From positions 1 to 41,512 of the forward strand of contig NZ_BMGY01000037.1 of the NCBI RefSeq assembly GCF_014640435.1: a stretch of 41,512 bases of DNA. The letters are read 5' to 3'. A program made the position numbers and the translations under genes. The DNA is from Hymenobacter frigidus (lineage in GTDB: Bacteria > Bacteroidota > Bacteroidia > Cytophagales > Hymenobacteraceae). Below, in pieces: positions 22,994 through 31,350 of this stretch. The notes under the pieces were generated by a model, which did not search any database, was not told the origin of the DNA, and saw nothing but the letters and a program-made list of their open reading frames with translations. Numbering within the stretch: the stretch's first letter is position 1; each line of letters begins with the position of its first letter.

Positions 22994-23440
22994 ATGAATT
23001 CTGCCAAACCCGCCCTCCACGTCCTCTGCCACGCCTTCATCGAGCAGCGCATCGCCGCCGCCCGCACGGCCATGCAGGCGGCTCAGGAATCGTCCAGTTC
23101 CGAAACCAAGAGCAGCGCCGGCGATAAGTATGAAACCGGCCGCGAAATGGCCAATGCCGAGCGCGACCGCAATGCTGCCCACATGCAGCAGGCCCAGCAG
23201 CTGCAAGCCGAGCTGGGCCGCATCAGCCCCGACGCTCCGTGCGATACCGTGCGGCCCGGTGCGCTGGCACACACCAGCCTGGGGTTTTTTTACATCAGCA
23301 TCAGCGCGGGCAAGCTGGAGGGGCACGACGTATTCGCCGTATCGGCCGCCGCGCCGGTGGCGGTGGCGCTGAAGGGGCTGCGGGCCGGGCAGGAAGCCGC
23401 GTTCAACGGCAAGGCGGTGCGGGTGCTGGCAGTGGAGTAG
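22994..23440 (+). CDS. GreA/GreB-like transcription elongation factor family protein
   Basis: A 148-residue protein of a Bacteroidetes family resembling GreA. It has a helical N-terminal half (LHVLCHAFIEQRIAAARTAM, SSSETKSSAGDKYETGREMA, with conserved acidic residues) and a beta-rich FKBP-like C-terminal half (LAHTSLGFFYISISAGKLE, VFAVSAAAPVAVALKGLRAG). Members have often been mislabelled '3-oxoacyl-ACP synthase', though nothing in the sequence supports that. A role at RNA polymerase is inferred from the fold-level resemblance only. Confidence 0.7.
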   Translation: MNSAKPALHVLCHAFIEQRIAAARTAMQAAQESSSSETKSSAGDKYETGREMANAERDRNAAHMQQAQQLQAELGRISPDAPCDTVRPGALAHTSLGFFYISISAGKLEGHDVFAVSAAAPVAVALKGLRAGQEAAFNGKAVRVLAVE

Positions 23441-23448
23441 GGGCGATT

Positions 23449-23512
23449 CTGCGCGTCCGCGCGTGAACGATACCTGAACTACCTCCTAACGCCTCCATGC
23501 GCGGACTCGCAG
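23449..23512. terminator. Inverted repeat between convergent genes
   Basis: CTGCGCGTCCGCGCGT (23449-23464) pairs at 14 of 16 positions with 23497-23512 across a 32-nt spacer. It lies in the 86-bp gap between the GreA-like and OmpA-family genes. There is no T-run, so it may be a REP-type repeat rather than a classical terminator. Confidence 0.4.
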
Positions 23513-23526
23513 AGTCCACGCTACAG

Positions 23527-25707
23527 CTACTTCCACTCGCCGCCGCCGTCGGCGGGCCTGTCGGCGTCGGGCTTGAGGAGGCGGAACTCGACGCGGCGGT
23601 TCACCTTGGCGTCGGCGTCGGTCAGTTCATCTTTCAGCGGCTTGGAAGAGCCGTAGCCGAAGCTCTCGATGCGGTTGGGCGCGAGCTTACCCTTGCGCTC
23701 GATGTAGCGGCGGATTTCCTCGGCGCGGTCTTGCGAGAGCTTCTCGTTCACGTCGGGGTCGCCGCTGGTGTCGGTGTGGCCCGAGATGCTGAGCCGGAAC
23801 GTGGGGTGGTCGACCAGAAACAGCGAAATGCGGTCCAGCGTGGTGTGCATATTAGATAGCACCGTGGCCTTGCCCTGCTCAAACTCCAGGTTCTTGAAAA
23901 TCAGCGGCAGCTTGTAGTTGATGCTGTTTGTGAGCAGCGTCATCACCGTGTCGCCTTTCAGCGCAAACTGCTTCTCCACTGAGAAAAAGTCGTTGCTCTG
24001 AATCAGCATGGCGTAGTGCGAGCCCTCAATCAGCTCAAAGTCGAACGTGCCGTCGGGCCGGATGAACTTGCTGGCCACCTCAATGCCGTTGTCGGTATCG
24101 ATGATGCTCACAATGCCCTTCAGCGGCTTGCTGCTCACCGAGTCGATGAGCGTGCCCTCCACTTTAGTAGTGGCCAGCGGCTGGGCCTCCATCGGCAGCG
24201 GGAAGGAATAGAGGTCGAGGTTGTTGATTTCCTGGGCCTCGGAGCGAGCGTAGTAGAGGTTCTTGCTTTCGCGGTCGATGGTGAAGTAGTACTCCGAACC
24301 TTTACCGTTCACCAACGGGCCAATGTTGCGCGGCTCCTGCCAGCGGCCGCCCACGCGGTAGGTTTTATAAATGTCGAAATCGCCGAAATTCAGTAGCTGC
24401 CCGCGCGAGCTGAAGTACAGCACGTGGTAGAGCGGGTGGTAAAACGGGCTCACCTCGTTCTCCCGGGTATTAATAACCGGCCCGATGTTCTCGGCCGGGC
24501 TCCACTGCCCGTTGCGCAGCTTGCGGGTGTAGTAGATATCGGACAGCCCGAAGCCGCCCAACCGGTCGGAGGCAAAATATAGCGTGTCCTCATTCTGCGA
24601 AAGCGTGGGCTGCGAGTCCCAGGCCGGCGAATTCACCTGGTTGCCCAGCGACTTGGGCGTGCTCCACTTCCCGTCCTTACCCCGCGTGGCTGTGAACAGG
24701 TCGCAATTGCCGTGGCAGGTGGCGCACTCGCAGCGGGCGAAGAAAATGGTGCGGCCGTCCTTGCTCAGGCACGCCGAGCCCTCGTTGTTGGGCGAGTTGA
24801 TGGGCTTGGGCAGCGGCTCGGCATCGCTCCAGCTCACGCCTTCCTTGCGCGAGGTGTACAGGTCCTCGTCTACCACGCCGGTGAGGCCACGGCGCTTGCG
24901 CTTGCTGCTGAAGATGATGAGCGAGTCGTTGCCGGCCAGCGCCGGGCCGTAGTCGGGGGCCTTGCTGTTGATGGCGTCGCCCATGCTCGTGTACACGCCC
25001 TTGGGCGGGTGAAACGTGTTGAGGTTCTTGCGGTACTCCACCAGGTCATAGTACGTTTTCAGGGGCACGTACAAGGCCTGATTTTTCTGTTCCAGCGAGT
25101 CGTAGTAGAGCTGAATGCGTTTGATGTCGCTGCGGCTGTGCTTGAGGGCCAGGCGGTAGTAGGCCTTGGCTTTCACCGTCTGGCTGTCGCGCTCCAGCAG
25201 CTGGCCCAGCCGCCAGAGCATGTCGGTATTCCTGGCAAAGTTGGTGGGCCCGAACCGGGCCACGTAGCTTTCCAGCAGCACCCGGGTCTGGTGGTACTGG
25301 CGGCGGCGCTCGGTCTTGGCAATGGCGCGCAGGGCCTTTTTATCCTCAAAATAGGGGTAACGGTTAATGTCTACGAAGTCGGGCGTACCATCGGGCCGCA
25401 GGCGCAGCTTGCGGCTCGTGCGGCTGTTAAGGCCGCGCACGCGGTAGGTGCCGGCTGGGCTGGTCGGCCGGGCTGCGGGCGCGGGCTTCGTAGTCTTATT
25501 GGCAGGCACGGCCGCCGCTTTTTTGGGCGCGGCGGAGGCCCCGCCGCTGGTGGTATCGGCTGAGGGCGAGGCGGCGGCCGGAATGCGTTTGGTGGGCCGA
25601 CGCTGGGCCTGCGCACTGGGCACGGTCGCGAGCCAGCCGGCCGTGCTCAACAGCAGCAATAGGAGGCAACGACGTACTAATGCCGACAAGAGTAGAGTTT
25701 TGGACAT
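23527..25707 (-). CDS. PorE-like OmpA family outer membrane-associated protein
   Basis: A 726-residue exported protein. A signal peptide (LLLLLLSTAGWLATVPSAQAQ) is followed by a Pro/Ala-rich stretch, a TPR-like helical region (YHQTRVLLESYVARFGP, MLWRLGQLLERDSQTVKAKA), a PD40/WD40-type propeller (SKDGRTIFFARCE, SQNEDTLYFASDRLGGFGLSD, HVLYFSSRG), a carboxypeptidase regulatory-like domain (TKVEGTLIDSVSSKPLKGIV) and a C-terminal OmpA peptidoglycan-binding domain (SISGHTDTSGDPDVNEKLSQDRAEEIRRY). This order is that of PorE, the T9SS component that anchors the PorK/PorN ring to peptidoglycan, or of a paralogue. The start at 25707 (MSKTLLLSALVRRC) gives a normal signal peptide; the frame runs open to 25836. 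Oddity: a CxCxxCHGxC cluster at residues 326-335. Confidence 0.88.
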   Translation of the reverse strand: MSKTLLLSALVRRCLLLLLLSTAGWLATVPSAQAQRRPTKRIPAAASPSADTTSGGASAAPKKAAAVPANKTTKPAPAARPTSPAGTYRVRGLNSRTSRKLRLRPDGTPDFVDINRYPYFEDKKALRAIAKTERRRQYHQTRVLLESYVARFGPTNFARNTDMLWRLGQLLERDSQTVKAKAYYRLALKHSRSDIKRIQLYYDSLEQKNQALYVPLKTYYDLVEYRKNLNTFHPPKGVYTSMGDAINSKAPDYGPALAGNDSLIIFSSKRKRRGLTGVVDEDLYTSRKEGVSWSDAEPLPKPINSPNNEGSACLSKDGRTIFFARCECATCHGNCDLFTATRGKDGKWSTPKSLGNQVNSPAWDSQPTLSQNEDTLYFASDRLGGFGLSDIYYTRKLRNGQWSPAENIGPVINTRENEVSPFYHPLYHVLYFSSRGQLLNFGDFDIYKTYRVGGRWQEPRNIGPLVNGKGSEYYFTIDRESKNLYYARSEAQEINNLDLYSFPLPMEAQPLATTKVEGTLIDSVSSKPLKGIVSIIDTDNGIEVASKFIRPDGTFDFELIEGSHYAMLIQSNDFFSVEKQFALKGDTVMTLLTNSINYKLPLIFKNLEFEQGKATVLSNMHTTLDRISLFLVDHPTFRLSISGHTDTSGDPDVNEKLSQDRAEEIRRYIERKGKLAPNRIESFGYGSSKPLKDELTDADAKVNRRVEFRLLKPDADRPADGGGEWK

Positions 25708-25920
25708 AGAATAGTGCGCAAGTTGCCAACAAATTAGGGAATTAGCCAAAGCGACGCGTTGGCCGCCCGGTCCAATGCGCCGCTTTGGCGGTTCTGGCCC
25801 CCTGGCACGGCCCTTGACGCACAAACGCGCCGCCAACGTGTATCTTGTAGCCTCCTACCCGGAGGACTGTAAGCTGCCAATCTGGCACCTGTGGCCCACG
25901 CTTCTGCTTCATTCCCGTTC

Positions 25921-28428
25921 ATGCATTTGGCAACTTCCTATTCATCCGCTAAAGCGTCGTTTCGGACGCTTGGCAACACTAATTCTCAGCCCGAAGCCAT
26001 TGCCATTATGGCCGCCGACCCCGACCACCTCCTGCGTAGCGACGATGCGCCGCCCACGCTGCCCCTACTGCCCGTGCGCAACACCGTGCTGTTTCCAGGT
26101 GTGGTGCTGCCCGTGACCGTAACGCGCAAGAAAAGCGTGAAGCTGGTGCGCAAAGCCTATGCCGCTGACAAGCTGCTCGGCGTGGTAGCCCAGCTCAACC
26201 CCGACGCCGACGAGCCGACCACCGACGAACTACATCCCGTGGGCACCCTGGCCCGCATCCTGAAGCTGTTGGAGCAGCCCGACGGTCAGATTACCATTAT
26301 TTTGCAGGGGCAGGTACGCTTCAGCATTGAGGAGCAGCTGAGCTTCGCGCCCCTCACGGCCCGCGTCAGCTATTTCTCGGAAGTGGCGCTGAACCCCGAA
26401 ATTCCCGGCGAGTTTGGCCTTTTGCAGGCCCTGCGCGAGGCTGCGGCCAAAGTGCTGGAACTCACGCCCGAGATTCCGATGGAAGCCCGGGCCATGCTCG
26501 ACGGTATTCAGTCGCCGGCTTTCCTCACGCACTTTTTGTCGAGCAATGTGCAGCTCGACCTGCCCGCCAAGCAAAAGCTGCTGAACCTGGCCGACCCCGA
26601 ACAGCAGGCCCGCTTGCTGCTCGAAGCCCTGCTGAGCCAGGCCGAGCTGCTCGAAATTAAACAGGACATTCGCTCTAAAACCCATACCGGGATAGATGCC
26701 CAGCAGCGCGAGTACTTCCTGCGCCAGCAGCTCAAAACCCTGCAGGATGAGTTGGGCCAGGACGGCCCCGACGAGGACGTGCACCGCCTGCGGGCCCGCG
26801 CCGAAACCAAGAAATGGCCCGAAGCCGTGGCGCTCCACTTCAAGAAGGAAATGGAGAAGCTGGCCCGTACCAACCCCATGGCTCCCGACTATTCGGTGAG
26901 CATAAACTACGTTGAGTTTCTGCTCGATTTACCCTGGGGCGAATACACCAAGGATAAATTCAACCTCAAGCAGACCAAAAAAATCCTCGACGCCGACCAC
27001 TTCGGCATCGAGAAAGTGAAGGAGCGGATTCTGGAGTACATCGCCGTGCTCAAGCTGAAGCAGGACCTGAAAGCGCCAATTCTGTGCCTGTACGGCCCGC
27101 CCGGCGTGGGCAAAACCAGCCTGGGCCGCAGCATTGCCAACGCCATGGGCCGCAAGTACATCCGGATGAGCCTGGGCGGCGTGCGCGACGAAGCCGAGAT
27201 TCGCGGGCACCGCAAAACCTACGTGGGGGCCATGCCCGGCCGCATCATTGCCCAGATTAAGAAGTCGGGCAGCTCGAACCCGGTCATCATCCTCGATGAG
27301 ATTGACAAGGTGAGCTCGGACTTCCGCGGCGACCCCAGCTCGGCCCTGCTCGAAGTGCTGGACCCTGAGCAAAACGCCACCTTCACCGATAACTATCTGG
27401 AGGTGGAATACGACCTGAGCAAGGTCCTGTTCATTGCCACGGCCAACTCGCTCGACACCATCCAGCCCGCCCTGCGCGACCGCATGGAAATCATCGACCT
27501 CACCGGCTACACCCAGGAGGAAAAGGTGCAAATTGCCCGCAAGCACCTCTGGCCCAAGCAACTGAAGGAGCACGGCCTGGGTGAAGCCGAGGTGAAAATC
27601 ACCGATGCCGCCCTGCACCGCGTGGCCGACGACTACACCCGGGAATCGGGCGTGCGCGGCTTGGAGCGCAAGCTGGCCGCCGTGACCCGCAACCTGGCCC
27701 GCCGCAAGGCCGGTAAAGAGCCCCTCCCCGCCGTGATGGAGCCCGCTGAAATTCGCAAAATTCTCGGCGCGGCCATTTTCGACCGCGACCAGTACCAGGA
27801 CAACGATACTGCCGGCGTGGTAACGGGCCTGGCCTGGACCAGCGTGGGCGGCGACATTCTCTTCGTGGAAAGTCTACTGAGCCGGGGGCGCGGCAAGCTC
27901 ACGCTGAGCGGCCAGCTGGGCGATGTGATGAAAGAGTCGGCCATTACGGCGCTGTCCTACCTGCGCTCGCGCGCCGATGAGATTGGCATCGATTACCGCC
28001 TGTTCGAGCAATACGACCTGCATATTCACTTCCCCGAGGGAGCCGTGCCCAAGGACGGCCCCAGCGCGGGCATCGCCATTTTTACCAGCATGGCCTCGGC
28101 CTTCACCCAGCGCCGGGTGCGCCCGCGCTTGGCCATGACCGGCGAAATCACCCTGCGCGGCAAGGTGCTGCCCGTGGGCGGCATCAAGGAAAAGCTGCTG
28201 GCCGCCCGCCGCGCCGGCATGAAGGACATCATCCTTTGCCCCAAAAACCGCAAGGACATCGAGGAAATCCAGGAGGACTACCTCAAAGGTCTCACCATTC
28301 ACTATGCCGACCGCGTGGACGACGTGCTTCGCGTGGCCCTGCTCGATGAGTTGGTGCCGCACCCACAAAAGCTGCCCGTGCGCGACGAGCCCGTGCCATT
28401 GCCCGGCCCCAGCGTGGAGGTGCAGTAA
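25921..28428 (+). CDS. lon: ATP-dependent protease Lon
   Basis: A cytoplasmic serine-lysine AAA+ protease degrading misfolded and regulatory proteins. From the ATG at 25921 it has 835 residues: a LON substrate-binding domain (TLPLLPVRNTVLFPGVVLPV), a helical linker, AAA+ with Walker A GPPGVGKTS (~391), Walker B IILDEIDKV, then the protease domain with catalytic serine in PKDGPSAGIAIF (~715) and lysine in LPVGGIKEKLLA (~756). The start is uncertain: GTG 25891, ATG 25921 and ATG 26008 are in frame, and the last would leave a more compact N-terminus. A loose promoter (TTG at 25814, TATCTTGT at 25841) precedes it. The gene is divergent from the OmpA-family gene and followed by a strong terminator. 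Confidence 0.96.
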   Translation: MHLATSYSSAKASFRTLGNTNSQPEAIAIMAADPDHLLRSDDAPPTLPLLPVRNTVLFPGVVLPVTVTRKKSVKLVRKAYAADKLLGVVAQLNPDADEPTTDELHPVGTLARILKLLEQPDGQITIILQGQVRFSIEEQLSFAPLTARVSYFSEVALNPEIPGEFGLLQALREAAAKVLELTPEIPMEARAMLDGIQSPAFLTHFLSSNVQLDLPAKQKLLNLADPEQQARLLLEALLSQAELLEIKQDIRSKTHTGIDAQQREYFLRQQLKTLQDELGQDGPDEDVHRLRARAETKKWPEAVALHFKKEMEKLARTNPMAPDYSVSINYVEFLLDLPWGEYTKDKFNLKQTKKILDADHFGIEKVKERILEYIAVLKLKQDLKAPILCLYGPPGVGKTSLGRSIANAMGRKYIRMSLGGVRDEAEIRGHRKTYVGAMPGRIIAQIKKSGSSNPVIILDEIDKVSSDFRGDPSSALLEVLDPEQNATFTDNYLEVEYDLSKVLFIATANSLDTIQPALRDRMEIIDLTGYTQEEKVQIARKHLWPKQLKEHGLGEAEVKITDAALHRVADDYTRESGVRGLERKLAAVTRNLARRKAGKEPLPAVMEPAEIRKILGAAIFDRDQYQDNDTAGVVTGLAWTSVGGDILFVESLLSRGRGKLTLSGQLGDVMKESAITALSYLRSRADEIGIDYRLFEQYDLHIHFPEGAVPKDGPSAGIAIFTSMASAFTQRRVRPRLAMTGEITLRGKVLPVGGIKEKLLAARRAGMKDIILCPKNRKDIEEIQEDYLKGLTIHYADRVDDVLRVALLDELVPHPQKLPVRDEPVPLPGPSVEVQ

Positions 28429-28449
28429 AGAACCCGATTGCTCGTCCCA

Positions 28450-28488
28450 AGCGACCATTTACCCGTTCGGAACGAGTAAATGGTCGCT
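28450..28488 (+). terminator. Terminator of lon
   Basis: AGCGACCATTTACCCGTT pairs with 28471-28488 with one mismatch around a 3-nt loop and is followed by TTTTT at 28498-28502. It starts 21 bp after the lon stop codon. Confidence 0.75.
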
Positions 28489-28548
28489 CTGGGGTACTTT
28501 TTGACCATGCAGGTGCGTTGGGAGCGGCAGGAGGCCCTTCTTCTCGCT

Positions 28549-28556
28549 TATCTTAG
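28549..28556 (+). promoter_or_regulatory. -7-like element (TATCTTAG) 4 bp before porQ
   Basis: Matches TAnnTTTG at seven of eight positions. It would put the porQ transcription start at or within a few bases of the ATG at 28561, downstream of the lon terminator, so porQ would have its own promoter. Confidence 0.35.
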
Positions 28557-28560
28557 ATTA

Positions 28561-29622
28561 ATGAAGCACTTTTCCGCTTGTCGCGTCGCTGGTTTTGGCC
28601 TGTTGTTGGGAGTATTGGGCGCCCGGCCCCTTGCCGCGCAGCAGCTGGGTGGGCGCACCGTATTTCCATTCCTGGACTTGCCTACCGGCGCCCAGCAGGC
28701 GGCTCTGGGCGGCATGAACGTGTCGGCCCGCAACAACGACCCCACCATGCTGTTTGCCAACCCGGCGCTGTTGAATCCGGAAATGGATGGCCGCCTGGCT
28801 CTGAGCTACGTGGCCTACGTGGCCGATATCAAGCAGAGCACCGCCGCCTACGTCTTCAATACCCAGAAGTACGGGCGCTTTGGCGTGGGCGTCACCTACC
28901 TCAGCTACGGCAACTTCGAGAGCTACGACGCGGCCGGCAACAGCCTCGGCACGTTTGGCGTGAACGAGTACACCGTGGGCGTATCGGACTCCTACACCAA
29001 AGGCAAATTCACCTTCGGGGCCACCACCAAGCTAGCCGTATCCAGCATCGCCGGCAGTCGCTCGCTGGCCGGCGTGGGCGATGCCGGCGTGGTCTACAAG
29101 CATCCCACCACGGATTTTACGGCCGGCCTGGCCGTGAAAAACGTGGGCTACCAATTCTCGCCCTACCCCGGCACCGAGCGTGGTCCCCTGCCGCTCGATG
29201 TACAGCTTGGGGCTACCATCAAGCCCGAGCACATGCCGGTGCGCTTCTCGCTCACGGCCCATCACTTGCAGCAGTGGAACATTCAGTACCTCGACCCCAA
29301 CGCCCGCGGCCAGCTCGATGCCAGCGGCAACGAGAAGAAAGCCACCAGAAGCTTCGGCGATAACCTGGCTCGGCACTTCACCGCCAGTGCTGCCCTGGTG
29401 CTGGGCAAGGGCTTGAACCTCCGCGTGGGCTACAACCACCTTATGCGCCGCGAGCTGCGCCTCGACAACACCAGCGGCAGCGCCGGCCTCAGCTTTGGCG
29501 TGATGCTTAAGATTAGCACCTTCCAGATTGATTACACGCACGCCACCTTGCAGGCGGCTGGTTCCAGTGAGTATTTCACGTTGTCGCGCAATCTGGATTC
29601 GCTGTTTAAGCGGAAGGAATAG
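28561..29622 (+). CDS. porQ: Type IX secretion system protein PorQ
   Basis: A 353-residue outer-membrane protein of the FadL-like/PorV family required for T9SS cargo processing; in known systems PorQ works with PorZ in A-LPS delivery to the attachment complex. The signal peptide (FGLLLGVLGARPLAAQ) precedes the diagnostic N-terminus (FPFLDLPTGAQQAALGGMNVSARNNDPTMLF, read in two halves), FANPALLNPEM, and repeated amphipathic strands up to NLDSLFKRKE. The start at 28561 (MKHFSACRVAG) is chosen because the upstream frame (from 28480) overlaps the lon terminator. Its presence fits the T9SS cargo genes elsewhere in the window. Confidence 0.92.
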   Translation: MKHFSACRVAGFGLLLGVLGARPLAAQQLGGRTVFPFLDLPTGAQQAALGGMNVSARNNDPTMLFANPALLNPEMDGRLALSYVAYVADIKQSTAAYVFNTQKYGRFGVGVTYLSYGNFESYDAAGNSLGTFGVNEYTVGVSDSYTKGKFTFGATTKLAVSSIAGSRSLAGVGDAGVVYKHPTTDFTAGLAVKNVGYQFSPYPGTERGPLPLDVQLGATIKPEHMPVRFSLTAHHLQQWNIQYLDPNARGQLDASGNEKKATRSFGDNLARHFTASAALVLGKGLNLRVGYNHLMRRELRLDNTSGSAGLSFGVMLKISTFQIDYTHATLQAAGSSEYFTLSRNLDSLFKRKE

Positions 29623-29646
29623 TCGCACCGCACTGTTTCTGATTTG

Positions 29647-29764
29647 AAAAGAACTGTCATCCTGAGCGTAGTGAAGGACCTTATTACCGTAGAACTGTTT
29701 GCAGTAATCAAAACGGTGCAAGCGCGATAAGGTCCTTCGCTTCGCTCAGGATGACAGTTCTTTT
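29647..29764. repeat. Long palindrome, third copy of the dispersed family
   Basis: Arms 29647-29684 and 29727-29764 pair at 36 of 38 positions around a 42-nt loop. The arm begins AAAAGAACTGTCATCCTGAG and shares the GTCAT(G/C)CTGAGCG core with the palindromes near 13.4 and 19.8 kb. It fills most of the gap between porQ and hslU. Confidence 0.85.
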
Positions 29765-29796
29765 GCCCCCAACCCATCTATCCACTTACCCACCCC

Positions 29797-31203
29797 ATGC
29801 TCAACGACACCTTTCTGACCCCGGCCCAAATCGTGGCCGAGCTTGATAAGTACATCATCGGCCAGCACGAGGCTAAGCGCCACGTGGCCATCGCCCTGCG
29901 CAACCGCTGGCGCCGTCTGCACGCTCCAGCCGACATGCAGGCCGAAATAGTGCCCAACAACATCCTCATGATTGGGGCTACCGGCGTGGGCAAAACCGAA
30001 ATTGCCCGCCGTCTGGCTCACCTCGCCGATGCCCCCTTCGTGAAAGTAGAGGCCAGCAAGTTCACCGAAGTCGGCTACGTGGGCCGCGACGTGGAAAGCA
30101 TGGTGCGCGACCTCGCTGAGCAAAGCGTGAGCCGCGTGAAAGCCCGCCGCCAGGAAGCTGTGAAAGCCCAGGCCGCCGACGCGGTGGAAGAGCTGATTCT
30201 CGATGCCCTCATTCCGGCCATCAGCCAGCCTGCCGGGGCCAAAACCGGCGTCGGCTTCGGCAGTGGGGGAGGGGACGACATGCCGCAGTCCGACGCCGAG
30301 CTCAACGAGCGCACCCGCGAGCGGTTTCGCCAGAAAATCAAAAACGGCGAGCTCGAAGACCGCAAAATCGAAATTCAGGTGGCGCAGGCCGGCCCCAGCG
30401 TGGGCATTATGGGCACCCCTCCCGGCATGGACGAAGGTACCCTTTCCGGCCTGCAGGACATGCTGGGCAACATGATGCCCAAGAAAACCCGCAAGCGCAA
30501 AGTGACCGTGGCCGAAGCCCGAAAGCTCCTCCTCGACGAAGAGGCCGCCAAGCTCATCGACATGGACGACGTGAAGGATGAAGCCATCCGACAGTGCGAA
30601 AACGCCGGCATCATCTTTATTGATGAAATCGACAAAGTAGCCAGCAGCGGCGGCAAAAGCGGCGGCGGCGGTCCCGACGTGAGCCGCCAGGGCGTGCAGC
30701 GCGACCTGCTGCCCATCGTGGAAGGCTCGGCGGTGAGCACCAAGTACGGCATCGTCAACACCGACCATATCCTGTTCATCGCTGCCGGCGCGTTCCACGT
30801 CAGCAAGCCCAGCGACCTTATTCCCGAACTCCAGGGCCGCTTCCCCATCCGCGTGGAGCTGCAAAGCCTGACCAAGCACGACTTCTTCCGTATCCTCAAA
30901 GACCCCAAAAATGCCCTGACCAAGCAGTATGAGGCCTTGCTGAAAGCCGAAGAGGTAGCCCTCACCTTCGACGATGCCGCCCTGGAGCGCCTCGCTGAAA
31001 TTGCCTCCGAAGTCAATGCCGAGGTCGAGAACATCGGAGCCCGCCGCCTGCACACCGTCATGAGTCGTCTGCTCAACGATATTCTCTACGACGTGCCCGA
31101 CAAGATTGGCCCGAACGCGCACATCCAAATCACTGCCGCCTTGGTCGACGAGCGCCTGAGCGACATGGTGAAGAACCGGGATTTGAGCCAGTATATTCTG
31201 TAG
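29797..31203 (+). CDS. hslU: ATP-dependent protease ATPase subunit HslU
   Basis: A 468-residue AAA+ unfoldase of the HslUV (ClpYQ) protease. Motifs: N-terminal TPAQIVAELDKYIIGQ, Walker A GATGVGKT (60-67), pore loop GYVG (93-96), a long insertion (I) domain (about 120-250), Walker B IIFIDEIDKV, and the sensor region ELQGRFPIRVEL. The C-terminal tail (RDLSQYIL) retains the form that docks into HslV, so a cognate HslV is expected, but hslV is not adjacent: porQ lies upstream and insertion sequences begin 18 bp downstream. Confidence 0.97.
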   Translation: MLNDTFLTPAQIVAELDKYIIGQHEAKRHVAIALRNRWRRLHAPADMQAEIVPNNILMIGATGVGKTEIARRLAHLADAPFVKVEASKFTEVGYVGRDVESMVRDLAEQSVSRVKARRQEAVKAQAADAVEELILDALIPAISQPAGAKTGVGFGSGGGDDMPQSDAELNERTRERFRQKIKNGELEDRKIEIQVAQAGPSVGIMGTPPGMDEGTLSGLQDMLGNMMPKKTRKRKVTVAEARKLLLDEEAAKLIDMDDVKDEAIRQCENAGIIFIDEIDKVASSGGKSGGGGPDVSRQGVQRDLLPIVEGSAVSTKYGIVNTDHILFIAAGAFHVSKPSDLIPELQGRFPIRVELQSLTKHDFFRILKDPKNALTKQYEALLKAEEVALTFDDAALERLAEIASEVNAEVENIGARRLHTVMSRLLNDILYDVPDKIGPNAHIQITAALVDERLSDMVKNRDLSQYIL

Positions 31204-31268
31204 GTGAGAGCAAAAAGGAAAATAAAAAACCCCGACCAATTTGGCTTGTCCTTACCCAAAACTTTTGC

Positions 31269-31296
31269 AAAGCGCCGGCCAGTAGGCCGGCGCTTT
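31269..31296. terminator. Hairpin inside the left end of the IS4-type element
   Basis: AAAGCGCCGGCC and its exact reverse complement flank AGTA, followed by a run of T. It is placed just inside the left terminal repeat, mirroring the hairpin at 34159-34190; such hairpins block transcription entering the transposase gene from outside. Confidence 0.75.
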
Positions 31297-31350
31297 TTTT
31301 TGCGTGTATGTCTTGTCCGGCTATATGTTGACACTTTTCCGAAAGATGTC

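Noticed and set aside
29746..31239. 497-codon minus-strand frame opposite hslU
   Set aside because: It is a shadow of hslU with no domain signatures and runs through a palindrome.
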